Assembly (NCBI GenBank): GCA_021323695.1 | Contig: JAJPKN010000020.1 | Span: 62,001 to 126,000 of the forward strand | Origin: Actinomycetota bacterium | GTDB taxonomy: Bacteria > Actinomycetota > Acidimicrobiia > Acidimicrobiales > Palsa-688 | Length of the DNA stretch: 64,000 nt | Direction: 5' to 3' | Part shown: one piece after another, positions 26,728 to 35,479 of the stretch | Layout: every line of letters starts with the position of its first letter | How positions within the stretch are numbered: the stretch's first letter is position 1 | Position numbers and translations under genes: made by a program | The notes under the pieces: generated by a model | The model's database searches: none | Told to the model about the DNA's origin: nothing | What the model saw: only the letters and a program-made list of their open reading frames with translations

Positions 26728-27798
26728 ATGGTGGCCCATGTGAGCACAGTTGCGCCTGATCTGCGCCCGGTTGAACTGGGCCCGAACCAGCCCCGCCAGT
26801 TCTACCGGGGCGGGGCCGCCATAGCCGAACTGCGGGGTAGCGCGCCGGGCGACGGCTTCCGCCCGGAGGACTGGGTGGCTTCGTGCACCACCCGCTACGA
26901 GCTGGCGCCCGACGGCCTGGCCCGCTTGCCCGACGGCCGGTACCTGCGGGATGCCGTGGAGGCGGAGCCGGAAGCCTGGCTGGGTCCCGAGCACCGGGCA
27001 TACTTCGGTGCGAGCCCGGCATTGCTGGTCAAGCTGCTCGACGCCGGTGAACGCCTGCCAGTGCACTACCACCCTGACCGGTCCTTTGCCGCCCGCCACC
27101 TCGGTTGCCGCCACGGCAAGACCGAGGCGTGGGTGGTCCTGGCTGCTCGTGGCCCCGAGCCGTGCGTGTGGTTGGGGTGGCGCAAGGACGTGGAGGCGCC
27201 CGAGGTGGCCGGCTGGGTGTCGTCCCAGGACCGCTCAGCCATGCTGAGCAGCCTGAACAAGCTCACCGTGCGCCGAGGGGACGCCGTCTTGGTGCCGGCC
27301 GGCACCCCCCACGCCATCGGGGAGGGTGTCTTCTGCGTCGAGCTGCAAGAGCCCACCGACTTCTCGATCATGCTCGAGCACGAGGGCTTCGACCTAGGCC
27401 CGGTGACGGGCGACCTGGGGCTGGGGTGGGCGACTGCCCTTTCGTGCCTGCGGTACAAGGCGCTGACGCCCGCCGACATCGCTGCGGTGACCCGGTCCAG
27501 GGGTGAGGCTGCGGATGGGGTCGAGGACGTCCTGCCGCCCGCTTCCCGTCCCTATTTCCGGGCTCAGCGGGCCCAGGGGGGTGCGGGCGTGACCTTGGAC
27601 GCCGCCTTCGCTGTCGTGGTCGTCGTCGAGGGGGACGGGCAAATGGCGGGCAGTGGCTGGGAGCTGTCGCTGCGCCGAGGGATGACGGTGGTGGTCCCGT
27701 ACGCGGCCGGCCCTTGGACGGTCTCGGGGAAGGTGGAACTGCTCAGGTGCTTGCCCCCGCGGCCCGAGGATGCCGCCCAGGACGACCCGGCCCGCTAG
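26728..27798 (+). CDS. manA: Mannose-6-phosphate isomerase, class I (ManA-like cupin)
   Basis: Cupin metalloenzyme interconverting mannose 6-phosphate and fructose 6-phosphate. The zinc-site region LPVHYHPDRSFAARHLG followed by KTEAWVVL supplies the His and Glu ligands, and PAGTPHAIGEGVFCVELQEP is the second conserved block. The C-terminal domain carries a further cupin-like stretch. ATG 26728 or GTG 26740 could start it. It diverges from the PfkB kinase and could serve mannose made by the GH130/GH5 locus at 37-48 kb. Confidence 0.83.
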   Translation: MVAHVSTVAPDLRPVELGPNQPRQFYRGGAAIAELRGSAPGDGFRPEDWVASCTTRYELAPDGLARLPDGRYLRDAVEAEPEAWLGPEHRAYFGASPALLVKLLDAGERLPVHYHPDRSFAARHLGCRHGKTEAWVVLAARGPEPCVWLGWRKDVEAPEVAGWVSSQDRSAMLSSLNKLTVRRGDAVLVPAGTPHAIGEGVFCVELQEPTDFSIMLEHEGFDLGPVTGDLGLGWATALSCLRYKALTPADIAAVTRSRGEAADGVEDVLPPASRPYFRAQRAQGGAGVTLDAAFAVVVVVEGDGQMAGSGWELSLRRGMTVVVPYAAGPWTVSGKVELLRCLPPRPEDAAQDDPAR

Positions 27799-27858
27799 GC
27801 CAGTCAGCTGGAGCAGGGGTGGGCGGGCAGAGCGGCAGCTGGCACGAGGCAGGTCGCC

Positions 27859-28488
27859 TCAGAGCCGGCGCAGCACGGTAACGACTTTGCCGTAGATGGA
27901 CACCTCTGACGCGGGGAACACCAGCGGCTCCATGGCCGAGTTGGCCGGGAGAAGTGCGATGTTGCCGTTGCGGCGGGAAAAAGTCTTCACCGTTGCCTCC
28001 CCACCGGGTATGCCGGCCACCACTATGTCCCCTGGCTCGGCCGAAGACTGCTGGCGTGCCACCACGAGGTCCCCACTGAAGATGCCCGCCTCGACCATGG
28101 AGTCACCCCTCACCCGGAGCATGAAGAGGTTGCCGGTGCCCGTGAGCTCTTCGGGCAGGGGCAGCAGCTCCTCTATGTTCTCTGACGCCAGGACGTTGGT
28201 GCCTGCGGCCACATCGCCCACCAGGGGCACGTAACGCGGTGCTGGGCGTTCGATCGCGGCACCTGATGTGGAGTCGTAGCGGACTTCGATAGCCCGGGGC
28301 TTGGTGGGGTCGCGCTTGAGGTAACCCTGCTTTTGCAGGGTCTTGAGGTGGGCGTGGACCGTGGAGGTAGAGGCGAGGCCAACGGCTTCACCGATCTCGC
28401 GCACCGATGGCGGGTAACCACGCTCTCGCAGCTGTGCCGCAATGAACTCCAGGATCTCCCGACGCTTGCCGGTAAGGACGTCGCTCAC
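27859..28488 (-). CDS. lexA: LexA repressor
   Basis: SOS repressor with self-cleavage. From GTG 28488 (GGGAGG six bases upstream) it has 209 residues: winged-helix domain (REILEFIAAQLRERGYPPSV, then GLASTSTVHAHLKTLQ), cleavage site Ala95-Gly96 in GDVAAGTN, catalytic Ser130 in RGDSMVEAG and Lys168 in EATVKTF. An in-frame ATG at 28605 would overlap a LexA box and adds non-conserved residues. Three LexA boxes upstream indicate autoregulation. Confidence 0.97.
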   Translation of the reverse strand: MSDVLTGKRREILEFIAAQLRERGYPPSVREIGEAVGLASTSTVHAHLKTLQKQGYLKRDPTKPRAIEVRYDSTSGAAIERPAPRYVPLVGDVAAGTNVLASENIEELLPLPEELTGTGNLFMLRVRGDSMVEAGIFSGDLVVARQQSSAEPGDIVVAGIPGGEATVKTFSRRNGNIALLPANSAMEPLVFPASEVSIYGKVVTVLRRL

Positions 28489-28598
28489 TCTGCCTCCCAA
28501 CGTCGACCGCACTGGGTTGCCCAGCCGGGCCAGGTAACCCGACCGGCCGGGGCAAGGGGCGTGCTCCTCGCCATGGTAGCCGCCCGGTGCGGCTGAGT

Positions 28599-28612
28599 CA
28601 AACATATGTTCC
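28599..28612. promoter_or_regulatory. LexA box 1 (lexA side)
   Basis: Minus-strand GGAACATATGTTTG matches CGAACRNRYGTTYG except at the first base. It lies 111 bases upstream of the lexA GTG, on the lexA side of the divergent lexA/LysM spacer. Confidence 0.8.
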
Positions 28613-28628
28613 CGGGCTGCCTTGACAT

Positions 28629-28642
28629 CGAACGAGCGTTCG
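28629..28642. promoter_or_regulatory. LexA box 2 (central)
   Basis: CGAACGAGCGTTCG matches the consensus at all defined positions. It lies 30 bases from box 1 and 28 bases from box 3 (start to start), about three helical turns each, so LexA dimers could bind on one face and repress both divergent genes. Confidence 0.9.
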
Positions 28643-28656
28643 CCTACGGTGAGGAG

Positions 28657-28670
28657 CGAACATACGTTTG
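28657..28670. promoter_or_regulatory. LexA box 3 (LysM gene side)
   Basis: CGAACATACGTTTG is a perfect consensus match. It ends 12 bases before the ATG of the LysM gene and directly abuts its ribosome site GGGAGGTGG, so it probably blocks that gene's promoter or start region. Confidence 0.9.
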
Positions 28671-28682
28671 TGGGAGGTGGCG

Positions 28683-29156
28683 ATGGTTGCAGTCATAGCA
28701 CCTGCCTCGGAGCAGCGGGGCGGCCGGCTCGCGTGCGCGCCGGTGCTGCCTGGGCCCAGCGGTGGGCCGAGCGGGCCGGCGCCCAGAGCCGCAGCCCGGC
28801 ACGCCCGAGGCCGGCGGGGGCCTGGGCGAGCACGGTTGTGCGCCCGGTGGGCCATGGCCGTATTGCTGCTGGCCTGTTTTGCAGCCCTCGGAGCCCTGGT
28901 GTGGGCACGGGCAGAGCATGCCCTGTCCGGCGGGGACGGTTGGGGGCGGGGACCTTGGGGCTGTCGCGCCGGTGGGGCCTTGGCCGGCCCGGGGACAGGC
29001 TGCGAGCACGTCTACGTGGCCCGGCCAGGGGACACGATCTGGTCCGTTGCCGTCCGCTACGGCGGAGGAGGCGACCCACGGCCGCTGGTTGACCAGCTGG
29101 AAGCCGAGATCGGTGGAGGTGTGCTCCAACCTGGCCAGCAGCTGGTGCTGCCGTGA
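28683..29156 (+). CDS. SOS-induced LysM cell-division inhibitor (ChiZ/YneA/DivS-type)
   Basis: The 157-residue membrane protein has a basic Pro/Gly-rich N-terminus, one membrane segment (MAVLLLACFAALGALVWA, about 58-75) and a C-terminal LysM domain (HVYVARPGDTIWSVAVRYGG to GGVLQPGQQLVLP). ATG 28683 follows GGGAGGTGG. Position between lexA and nrdR, divergent from lexA and behind a perfect LexA box, matches mycobacterial ChiZ and the YneA/DivS suppressors that delay division during SOS. Direct inhibition is inferred, not shown. A 33-base segment here recurs inverted at 55178-55210. Confidence 0.82.
   Translation: MVAVIAPASEQRGGRLACAPVLPGPSGGPSGPAPRAAARHARGRRGPGRARLCARWAMAVLLLACFAALGALVWARAEHALSGGDGWGRGPWGCRAGGALAGPGTGCEHVYVARPGDTIWSVAVRYGGGGDPRPLVDQLEAEIGGGVLQPGQQLVLP
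28991..29023 (+). repeat. 33-bp segment shared, inverted, with 55178-55210
   Basis: Bases 28991-29023 inside the LysM gene match the reverse complement of 55178-55210 with one mismatch; similarity continues weakly on both sides (44 of 50). Here it encodes the start of the LysM domain (GTGCEHVYVA). Confidence 0.9.
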
Positions 29157-29189
29157 GCTACTACCGGCCCGGGCGCTATCGTCGGTTTG

Positions 29190-29672
29190 GTGCGTTGCCC
29201 CTGGTGCTCCGGCCTGGAAGACAGGGTGATCGACTCCCGTACGGCTGAGGACGGCGCCGCTATCCGCCGCCGGCGGGAGTGCGTGGACTGCGGGCGGAGG
29301 TTCACGACCTACGAGCGGCTGGAAGAAGTCCCCTTCGTGGTCGTGAAGCGAAGCGGCCAGCGTGAGCCATTTGACCGGGCCAAGGTGGTCAACGGGATGC
29401 GCGCCGCGGCCAAGAACCGGCCCCTGGACGACAGCACCCTGCAACGCATCGCCGCCGAGGTTGAAGAAAGCCTTCGCCTTGAGGGACCGGAGGTCTCCAG
29501 CCAGCAGGTCGGGCTGGCGGTCCTGGACGCCTTGCGTGGTTGCGACGAGGTCGCGTACCTGCGTTTTGCCAGCGTGTACAAGGGTTTCACAGAGGCCGGC
29601 GACTTCCAGCGTGAGGCTGGCCTTTTGACCAAGTTCTCTGCGCCTGGGCCGGTGGTGCAAGCCCAGCCTTAG
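29190..29672 (+). CDS. nrdR: Transcriptional repressor NrdR
   Basis: Represses ribonucleotide reductase genes. From GTG 29190 it begins VRCPWC, with zinc-ribbon cysteines C3, C6, C31 and C34 (CVDCGRRFTTYERLEE), then an ATP-cone domain (VVKRSGQREPFDRAKV). The 160-residue length is typical. A TTG one codon earlier is possible. A hairpin at 29682 probably terminates the transcript. Confidence 0.96.
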   Translation: MRCPWCSGLEDRVIDSRTAEDGAAIRRRRECVDCGRRFTTYERLEEVPFVVVKRSGQREPFDRAKVVNGMRAAAKNRPLDDSTLQRIAAEVEESLRLEGPEVSSQQVGLAVLDALRGCDEVAYLRFASVYKGFTEAGDFQREAGLLTKFSAPGPVVQAQP

Positions 29673-29681
29673 GCCGGGCCC

Positions 29682-29698
29682 GGGGACCGCCTGTCCCC
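29682..29698 (+). terminator. Hairpin downstream of nrdR
   Basis: GGGGAC-CGCCT-GTCCCC forms a perfect six-pair stem ten bases after the nrdR stop, followed by a short CT-rich stretch rather than a T-run. A second perfect hairpin, CCTCGGG-TTG-CCCGAGG, lies at 29741-29757 in the pfkA leader. Confidence 0.55.
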
Positions 29699-29793
29699 CT
29701 CCCGTTGAGGCAGTGCTACTAGGGTTGTGGTGCAGGCGCGCCTCGGGTTGCCCGAGGACGGTGTGATAATGCGATGGCAAAGGGGAACGATAA

Positions 29794-30825
29794 ATGCGCG
29801 TAGGTGTGCTTACGGGCGGGGGCGACTGCCCCGGTCTCAACGCTGTGATCCGTGCGGTTGTCCGCAAGGGTGAGATGCATTATGGCGACGAGCTCATTGG
29901 GTTCGTCGACGGCTGGCGCGGCGTGATCGAGGGCGACACCATGCCCTTGGACGCGGAGAAATGTGCAGGTATCCTCGCTTTGGGCGGGACAATACTGGGG
30001 ACCAGCCGCACCAACCCCTACAAAGTAGAAGGGGGTGCCCAAAAGTGCCTGGCTACCCTCGCCAGCAAAGGGGTGGACGCCCTGGTTGCCATTGGCGGCG
30101 ACGACACGCTCGGCGTGGCCAGCAAGCTCAGTGCCGAAGGCGTGGCCGTGGTTGGAGTGCCCAAGACCATCGACAACGACCTGTCGGCCACGGAGGTCAC
30201 CTTCGGTTTCCACACGGCTGTCCAGATCGCCACGGAGGCCATCGACCGGCTGCTCACTACCTCGGAGTCCCACGGCCGGGTCATCGTCTGCGAGGTCATG
30301 GGCCGCCACGCCGGGTGGATCGCGACCTACGCGGGCATTGCCGGTGGCGCCACTGATGTGCTCATCCCCGAGGAGCCCTTCGACGTGGAAGAGGTGTGCC
30401 GTAACGTAAAGTCCCGCCGCTCCCGGGGCCGCACCGGTTGCGTGGTGGTCGTGGCCGAGGGGGCCACCCCCAAGCAAGGCAGCTTCAGCGTGGTGTCGGG
30501 CGAGGTGGACCAGTTCGGCCATGTCCGCCTCGGGGGCATCGCCAACCAGCTGGCCGAGGAGATCGAAAAGCGCACCGGGTTCGAGACCAGGGCGACGGTG
30601 CTCGGCCACATCCAACGGGGGGGCACGCCGACAGCCTTCGACCGGGTCCTGGCCACGCGCTTTGGGATAGCCGCCATCGACGCCGTCCATGACGGCGGAG
30701 CGGGGATGATGGTTGCCCTGCAGGCCGACCGGGTCGTCCGGGCACCCCTGTCGGCCGGAGTGGGTGAACCCAAGCTCGTGGCCCACCAGTTCTACGAGGA
30801 AGTAGCCAAGCCGTTCTTCGGCTGA
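29794..30825 (+). CDS. pfkA: 6-phosphofructokinase, predicted pyrophosphate-dependent
   Basis: The 343-residue PFK has GVLTGGGDCPGLNAVIR at the N-terminus, PKTIDNDL, MGRHAGWIA and HIQRGGTPTAFDR. The two residues that separate phosphoryl donors are Asp104 (in GGDDT) and Lys124 (in PKTIDND); ATP-dependent enzymes have glycine at 104 and usually at 124, while PPi-dependent ones have Asp and Lys. The numbering agrees with E. coli PfkA. This suggests a reversible PPi enzyme, as known in Amycolatopsis. It stands alone behind its own hairpin-bearing leader. Confidence 0.9.
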   Translation: MRVGVLTGGGDCPGLNAVIRAVVRKGEMHYGDELIGFVDGWRGVIEGDTMPLDAEKCAGILALGGTILGTSRTNPYKVEGGAQKCLATLASKGVDALVAIGGDDTLGVASKLSAEGVAVVGVPKTIDNDLSATEVTFGFHTAVQIATEAIDRLLTTSESHGRVIVCEVMGRHAGWIATYAGIAGGATDVLIPEEPFDVEEVCRNVKSRRSRGRTGCVVVVAEGATPKQGSFSVVSGEVDQFGHVRLGGIANQLAEEIEKRTGFETRATVLGHIQRGGTPTAFDRVLATRFGIAAIDAVHDGGAGMMVALQADRVVRAPLSAGVGEPKLVAHQFYEEVAKPFFG

Positions 30826-30853
30826 AAGCCGGCCCCAGCCAGGGGCGGGGCGC

Positions 30854-31687
30854 TCAGCTGAAGCCGGCGGCAGCCTCGGCCTTGGCCAGCAAGGCACCGA
30901 GGTTGTCGTGGATCTCGGGGACGGAGGCGACCAGGGTACGCCCTCTGGCCAAGGTCACCATTGCTCCTGCCTCCTGGCAGATGAGGCTGCCGGCCGCCCA
31001 GTCCCACTCGTTCAGCCAGGACTCGTAGTAGGCGTCAAAGCGGCCGCCGGCGACCCAGCACAGGTCGATGGCGGCCGAGCCGAACCTCCGGATGTCCCGG
31101 ACGACCGGCAACAGCCCGGCGACCACTGCCGCTTGTTGGGCGCGCTGCTCAGGGCGGTAGCTGAAACCAGTGGCCACCAGCGCCGTCGCCAAGCTGCTGC
31201 AGCCAGGACGCACGTGGCAGGGCTCGCCATTGCACCAGGAGCCTCGTCCGGCAACGCCCAGCCAGGTCTCGTGGTGGCAGGGGTCGACGACCACGCCCAC
31301 GACGCTGCGGCCTTTCCACTGGGCGGCGAGCGAGACCGAGTAGGCAGGGACGCCGAAGAAGAAGTTCGTGGTCCCGTCCAGGGGGTCCGCGACCCAGCGC
31401 ACGTCGGAGCGACCGGGGTACGAACCGCCTTCTTCGGCCAGGAGCGAGTCCTGGGGACGGGCTTGGCGGAGGGACGCCACTATGTACTGCTCGGAGGCCC
31501 GGTCAGCCTCAGAGACCAGGTCGGTCGGCGACGACTTGGTGCTTACCTGAGAAAGTAGGGCAGCCGAGTAACCAGCCAGCACCCCGGCTGCTCCCGTGGC
31601 GACGGCGAGGGCAACGTCCCTCAGCTCGTCGAGCAGGGCGTCGGCCGGCAAGTCAGGGGAGGGCTCGGGGTTCTCGTTTCCGGTCAC
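30854..31687 (-). CDS. Inositol monophosphatase family protein
   Basis: The 277-residue Mg-dependent phosphatase fold has the metal motif VADPLDGTTNFFFGVP, the second motif EWDWAAGSLICQEAGA and an upstream Glu in LLAEEGG. Substrates of the family include inositol phosphate, histidinol phosphate and fructose 1,6-bisphosphate; none can be assigned here. GTG 31687 starts it. It is convergent with pfkA, 29 bases apart. Confidence 0.87.
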   Translation of the reverse strand: MTGNENPEPSPDLPADALLDELRDVALAVATGAAGVLAGYSAALLSQVSTKSSPTDLVSEADRASEQYIVASLRQARPQDSLLAEEGGSYPGRSDVRWVADPLDGTTNFFFGVPAYSVSLAAQWKGRSVVGVVVDPCHHETWLGVAGRGSWCNGEPCHVRPGCSSLATALVATGFSYRPEQRAQQAAVVAGLLPVVRDIRRFGSAAIDLCWVAGGRFDAYYESWLNEWDWAAGSLICQEAGAMVTLARGRTLVASVPEIHDNLGALLAKAEAAAGFS

Positions 31688-31815
31688 CCCGGTCTTCTAG
31701 CGCAACTCGCCGTGCCCTCGCACACTGCCCACGTCCTGGCCGCACCATGGCTGGTTGGCTCCCCCGCCTGCCGGGTGGGGCGGCCGGCTGGGCTCCCCCG
31801 CCTGCCGGGCGATGG

Positions 31816-34575
31816 CTACGGGGCCACCCGGCCTGTCCAGGGCCAACTGGCGGCCAGGTTGCCCGGCGGCACCGGCCTGCCCAGCAGGTACCCCTGGGCG
31901 ATGTCGCAGCCCATCTGCCTGAGCGCCTCCAACTGAGCGCCGGTCTCCACCCCTTCGGCGACGACCTTGAGGCCCAGCGAGTGGGCGAGGCTGATCACGC
32001 TGGAGACGATGGCTGTGTCCTGGGCGCCCTGGCCCACGCCACCTACGAACGCCTGGTCTACCTTCAGGTAGTCGACCGGGTAGCGGCGGAGGTAGAGGAG
32101 CGACGAGTACCCGGTGCCGAAGTCGTCGATGCTCAGCTGCACCCCCAAGTCGTGGAGGGCAGCCAGTGCCGCCATAGCGCCGTCGGCTTCGTCCATGAGG
32201 GCGGTCTCGGTCAGCTCCAGGCACAGGGCGGCAGGGCTCAACCCGGACTGGTCCAGGGCTTCGGTCACCTGGCTGACCAGGTCGGGCAGGGCCAGCTGCT
32301 GGGGGGACAGGTTGACCGAGACCTGCGCCGGGCCACTTTGGTCCCGGGCCCACTGTGCCGCTTGGCGGCAAGCTTCCCCCAGTGCCCACTGGCCCAGAGC
32401 GGCGATGACCCCGGTCTCTTCGGCCAAGGCGATGAACTGGGCCGGCCCGAGGAGCCCTCGGGTGGGGTTCTGCCATCTCATCAAAGCTTCAGCGCCGGCA
32501 CATTGGCCGGTGGCCAGCTCGACTTCGGGCTGGTAATGGAGGCGCAGCTCGCCTCGCTCCACCGCCCGGTGCAGGGCGCTGGCCAGCTCGGCCCGGGCGG
32601 TGACGCGCTCTCGTATCCCCGCGTTGAACACCTCGTAGCGCCCCCCACCGGCCAGCTTGGCTTGGTGCATGGTGGCCAGCGCGTCGCGGAGCACCTCTTC
32701 GCCGGCCCGCGGCCCGTCAGCCAGTACTATGCCGGTGCTGGCCGAAACGAAGACCTCCTGGCTGTCCGCCAAGACAGGAGCGGCCAGCACCCCTTCGACC
32801 CGGCCGGCCAGGCCTATAGCCTCGGTCTCGCCGCCCAGGCTCTCGCAGACTATGGCGAAGTCCGCCGCCCCGACCCGTCCGAGGAGCTGCCCTGGGCCAG
32901 TGACGGACCGTAGCCGGTCGGCCACCTCGGTCAGTACCCGGTCGCCGGCGCGGTGCCCGTGAGCCTCGTTGATGTCCCTGAAGCGGTCCAAGCCGCAGAG
33001 GACCACGCCCATCGGCCGCCGGGCAGAGGCGTGCGCCGCGCTCTGCTCGATGTAGTCGAGCACCACCGCCCGGTTGGGGAGGCCGGTCAGCTGGTCACGC
33101 AGGGCGACCTCCCGGAGCTGGCGTTCGTACGCCCGGCGTTGGGTTATGTTCTCGGCCATGACGAAGCGGGCAGGCCGGCCCTGGAACGTCAGCTGGTGGG
33201 AGGTGACCTCCACGTCGATCAGCTCCCCGCTCTTTTTCCGGTGCCGCCAGGGGCCGGAGCGCTCGATGACCGGCGCGCTGGCGACAGCAGCTTCCAGGGC
33301 GGCCAGGTCCTCTGGGGGGCGTATGTCGCGGATGGTCATGGACAGCAGCTCTTCCCGGCTGTAGCCGTAGCTGGCTACCGCCGCGTCGTTCACGGCCAGG
33401 AAGCCGAGGGTCTCGGTGTCGTAGACCCACATGGGCGCGGGGTTGTTGGAGAACAGGTGCCGGTAGCTGTCCTCGGCGGCCTGCCGCCGGGCCAGTTCGG
33501 CGTCGACGGAGGACACCAACGCGTTGAAGCCGTCGGCCAGGACCGCCAGCTCCGCCGGCCGACGCACCTCCACTGGGGGGGTAGGGCGGCCTGATGCCCG
33601 GGCCTGTTCGGCGGCGGCCAGGCTCCTCATCGGCAGGGTAACCCGTCGGGTGACCGTCAGCGCCGCGCCCGTGCTGGCCAGCAGGCCCACAACGATGATG
33701 AAAAGTTCGTCGCGCGACGTGGACCGGGCGGGGGCCATGGCCTCCGCCTGGTCGTAGCCGGCGTAGACCCTCCACCCCAGCCCAGCCACCCGGGCCTCGC
33801 CGTAGGTCCGCCAGCGGCCGTCCACCCCCCGCCGGACTGCCGCAGTGCCGGCGGCCGAGAACGGCAGGCCGGACAAGCTGGCGTCGGCCCAGCGGGCCGC
33901 GCCGAGCGAGCGTGCCAGGGACCTGGTGCCCTGCGGGTTGGTGACCAGGAGCTCCAGCCGCTCCGGCCCGGCATAGAGGCGGCCTAGGCCGAGCCCGAGG
34001 CCTTCCAAGCTCAAAAAGCAGGCCACGGTGCCACCACCCGGGACGGCAACCGCGTCCACCACCACCGGTCGGGACGTCGCCGGGTCGAGGAAGGGGCCGA
34101 AGACCTGGGGTGTGGCGCTGGCCCTACGCAACCACCGGGCGCCCGCGTAAGCGCGCCCGGGCTGGCCGGCCAGGGACGAGCACGCGACCGTCCCGTCCGG
34201 CCGCAGCACGTCCAGGTGGCCGGAGCTGAACGGCCCAGCACCGCCGAAGTCGAGGCTGCAGCCCCGCTCGAAGGCTTCCGGTAGCCCCGGCGTCAGGGCC
34301 AGTTGCTGGACCTGGGCACCCACCAGGTTGAACGCGTTCGAGACCGCCCTGGCAGCCTCGGTTGCGGCGAAGCGGGCCTGGGCAAGGGCTGCCTTTTCGG
34401 CTTCGCTGGTGCCCCGCAGCCGCCCGTAGGCAACCTCGGCGCCCGCAGTGACGACGAAGAGGGCCACCAGCGTTGCTATGTAAGCGGAGACCGGCCAGGG
34501 CCGCCTGGTGGCCCTCACTCGGGCCGCCCCCGGGGAGGCGCCGCCGCATGGCGGCCCGCCAAGCGGCCCTGCCAC
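31816..34575 (-). CDS. Membrane PAS-GGDEF-EAL protein, predicted c-di-GMP phosphodiesterase
   Basis: The 919-residue protein has an N-terminal membrane segment (about 28-48), an extracytoplasmic sensor region to about 285, a second segment (FIIVVGLLASTGAALTV), HAMP-like linker, PAS domain (about 385-490), GGDEF domain and EAL domain (about 665-915). The GGDEF signature reads GAADF, so cyclase activity is unlikely. EAL residues are intact: GAEALMRW, VNLSPQQL, LELTETALM, IDDFGTGYSSL, LKVDQAFV, VAEGVET. Prediction: sensor-controlled c-di-GMP hydrolysis at the membrane. GTG 34575 start. Confidence 0.92.
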   Translation of the reverse strand: MAGPLGGPPCGGASPGAARVRATRRPWPVSAYIATLVALFVVTAGAEVAYGRLRGTSEAEKAALAQARFAATEAARAVSNAFNLVGAQVQQLALTPGLPEAFERGCSLDFGGAGPFSSGHLDVLRPDGTVACSSLAGQPGRAYAGARWLRRASATPQVFGPFLDPATSRPVVVDAVAVPGGGTVACFLSLEGLGLGLGRLYAGPERLELLVTNPQGTRSLARSLGAARWADASLSGLPFSAAGTAAVRRGVDGRWRTYGEARVAGLGWRVYAGYDQAEAMAPARSTSRDELFIIVVGLLASTGAALTVTRRVTLPMRSLAAAEQARASGRPTPPVEVRRPAELAVLADGFNALVSSVDAELARRQAAEDSYRHLFSNNPAPMWVYDTETLGFLAVNDAAVASYGYSREELLSMTIRDIRPPEDLAALEAAVASAPVIERSGPWRHRKKSGELIDVEVTSHQLTFQGRPARFVMAENITQRRAYERQLREVALRDQLTGLPNRAVVLDYIEQSAAHASARRPMGVVLCGLDRFRDINEAHGHRAGDRVLTEVADRLRSVTGPGQLLGRVGAADFAIVCESLGGETEAIGLAGRVEGVLAAPVLADSQEVFVSASTGIVLADGPRAGEEVLRDALATMHQAKLAGGGRYEVFNAGIRERVTARAELASALHRAVERGELRLHYQPEVELATGQCAGAEALMRWQNPTRGLLGPAQFIALAEETGVIAALGQWALGEACRQAAQWARDQSGPAQVSVNLSPQQLALPDLVSQVTEALDQSGLSPAALCLELTETALMDEADGAMAALAALHDLGVQLSIDDFGTGYSSLLYLRRYPVDYLKVDQAFVGGVGQGAQDTAIVSSVISLAHSLGLKVVAEGVETGAQLEALRQMGCDIAQGYLLGRPVPPGNLAASWPWTGRVAP

Positions 34576-34609
34576 TGTCCATCGCAGCTCAACTAACAGC
34601 CCTTGTCAG

Positions 34610-34623
34610 TTAGGCAGTCCTAA
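34610..34623. promoter_or_regulatory. 14-bp palindrome upstream of the GGDEF-EAL gene
   Basis: TTAGG-CAGT-CCTAA is a perfect inverted repeat 35 bases upstream of the GGDEF-EAL start, in the divergent spacer before the PIG-L gene. A looser CTAAC/GTTAG pair overlaps it. It may be an operator; the binding factor is unknown. Confidence 0.4.
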
Positions 34624-34759
34624 TGTCCCCATCAGTGTGCGCTCTGCCACAGCTTGCGTCAAGGGCCCTTGCCGGTTGTGCGCCGGGTGGGGCGAGCGCA
34701 GGACGGGAGCCTTGAGGAGGTACGCAGGGACGGTCGTGCCCGCGCAGTAGCGTCTGGGC

Positions 34760-35479
34760 GTGCCCTCAGGCTCACAGCCGGCCGGCGCCGGTGCACCCAA
34801 GGTGGCGCTCGCCATCTACGCCCACCCTGACGACCCCGAGGTGTCCTGCGGGGGCACCCTGGCCCGTTGGGCCGCGTCTGGCAGTGAGGTGCACGTGTGC
34901 ATCTGCTGCGACGGGGACAAGGGCTCGCTCGACCCGGCCGTCAGGGCTGAGGACCTGGTGCGCAGGCGTCGCCAGGAGGCGGAGGCCGGAGGTGCGGTGC
35001 TGGGGGTCAAGGCCCACCACTGGCTTGGCTACCCCGACGGTGAAGTCGAGAACACCGCCGAACTGCGCGGGCGCCTGGTCGCCCTGCTGCGCCAGCTCCG
35101 CCCGGAGGCGGTGGTTGCCCCCGACCCGACCGCCGTGTTCTTTGGGGCCAGCTACCTCAACCACCGGGACCACCGGGAGGTGGGCTGGGCCGTGATCGAC
35201 GCGGTGGCCCCTGCAGCAGCCAACCCTCGCTACTTCCCCCAAGCCGGGGCGGCCCACAGCGTGGGCGCGCTGTACCTGTCGGGGACCCTCGAGCCCGACG
35301 TCTGGGTGGACATAACCCAGACGATCGATGCCAAGGCCGCGTCTTTGGCCTGCCACGCCTCGCAGCTGGGGGAGGGCGGGGAGTGGCTACGCAAAGTCGT
35401 CCGCCAGCGGGCCGAGGAAGCCGGCCGCCGGGCTGGTGCCCGTTACGCTGAAGCCTTCCGGCTGGTGTCCCCCCGATGA
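34760..35479 (+). CDS. PIG-L/LmbE family zinc deacetylase
   Basis: The 239-residue protein has the metal motif AIYAHPDDPEVSCGGTLARW near the N-terminus and the third ligand in NHRDHREVG. Family members remove N-acetyl groups from GlcNAc conjugates, such as MshB or mycothiol S-conjugate amidase; the substrate here is not determined. The stop overlaps the dinB ATG by four bases, an unusual pairing with a DNA polymerase. Confidence 0.88.
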   Translation: MPSGSQPAGAGAPKVALAIYAHPDDPEVSCGGTLARWAASGSEVHVCICCDGDKGSLDPAVRAEDLVRRRRQEAEAGGAVLGVKAHHWLGYPDGEVENTAELRGRLVALLRQLRPEAVVAPDPTAVFFGASYLNHRDHREVGWAVIDAVAPAAANPRYFPQAGAAHSVGALYLSGTLEPDVWVDITQTIDAKAASLACHASQLGEGGEWLRKVVRQRAEEAGRRAGARYAEAFRLVSPR

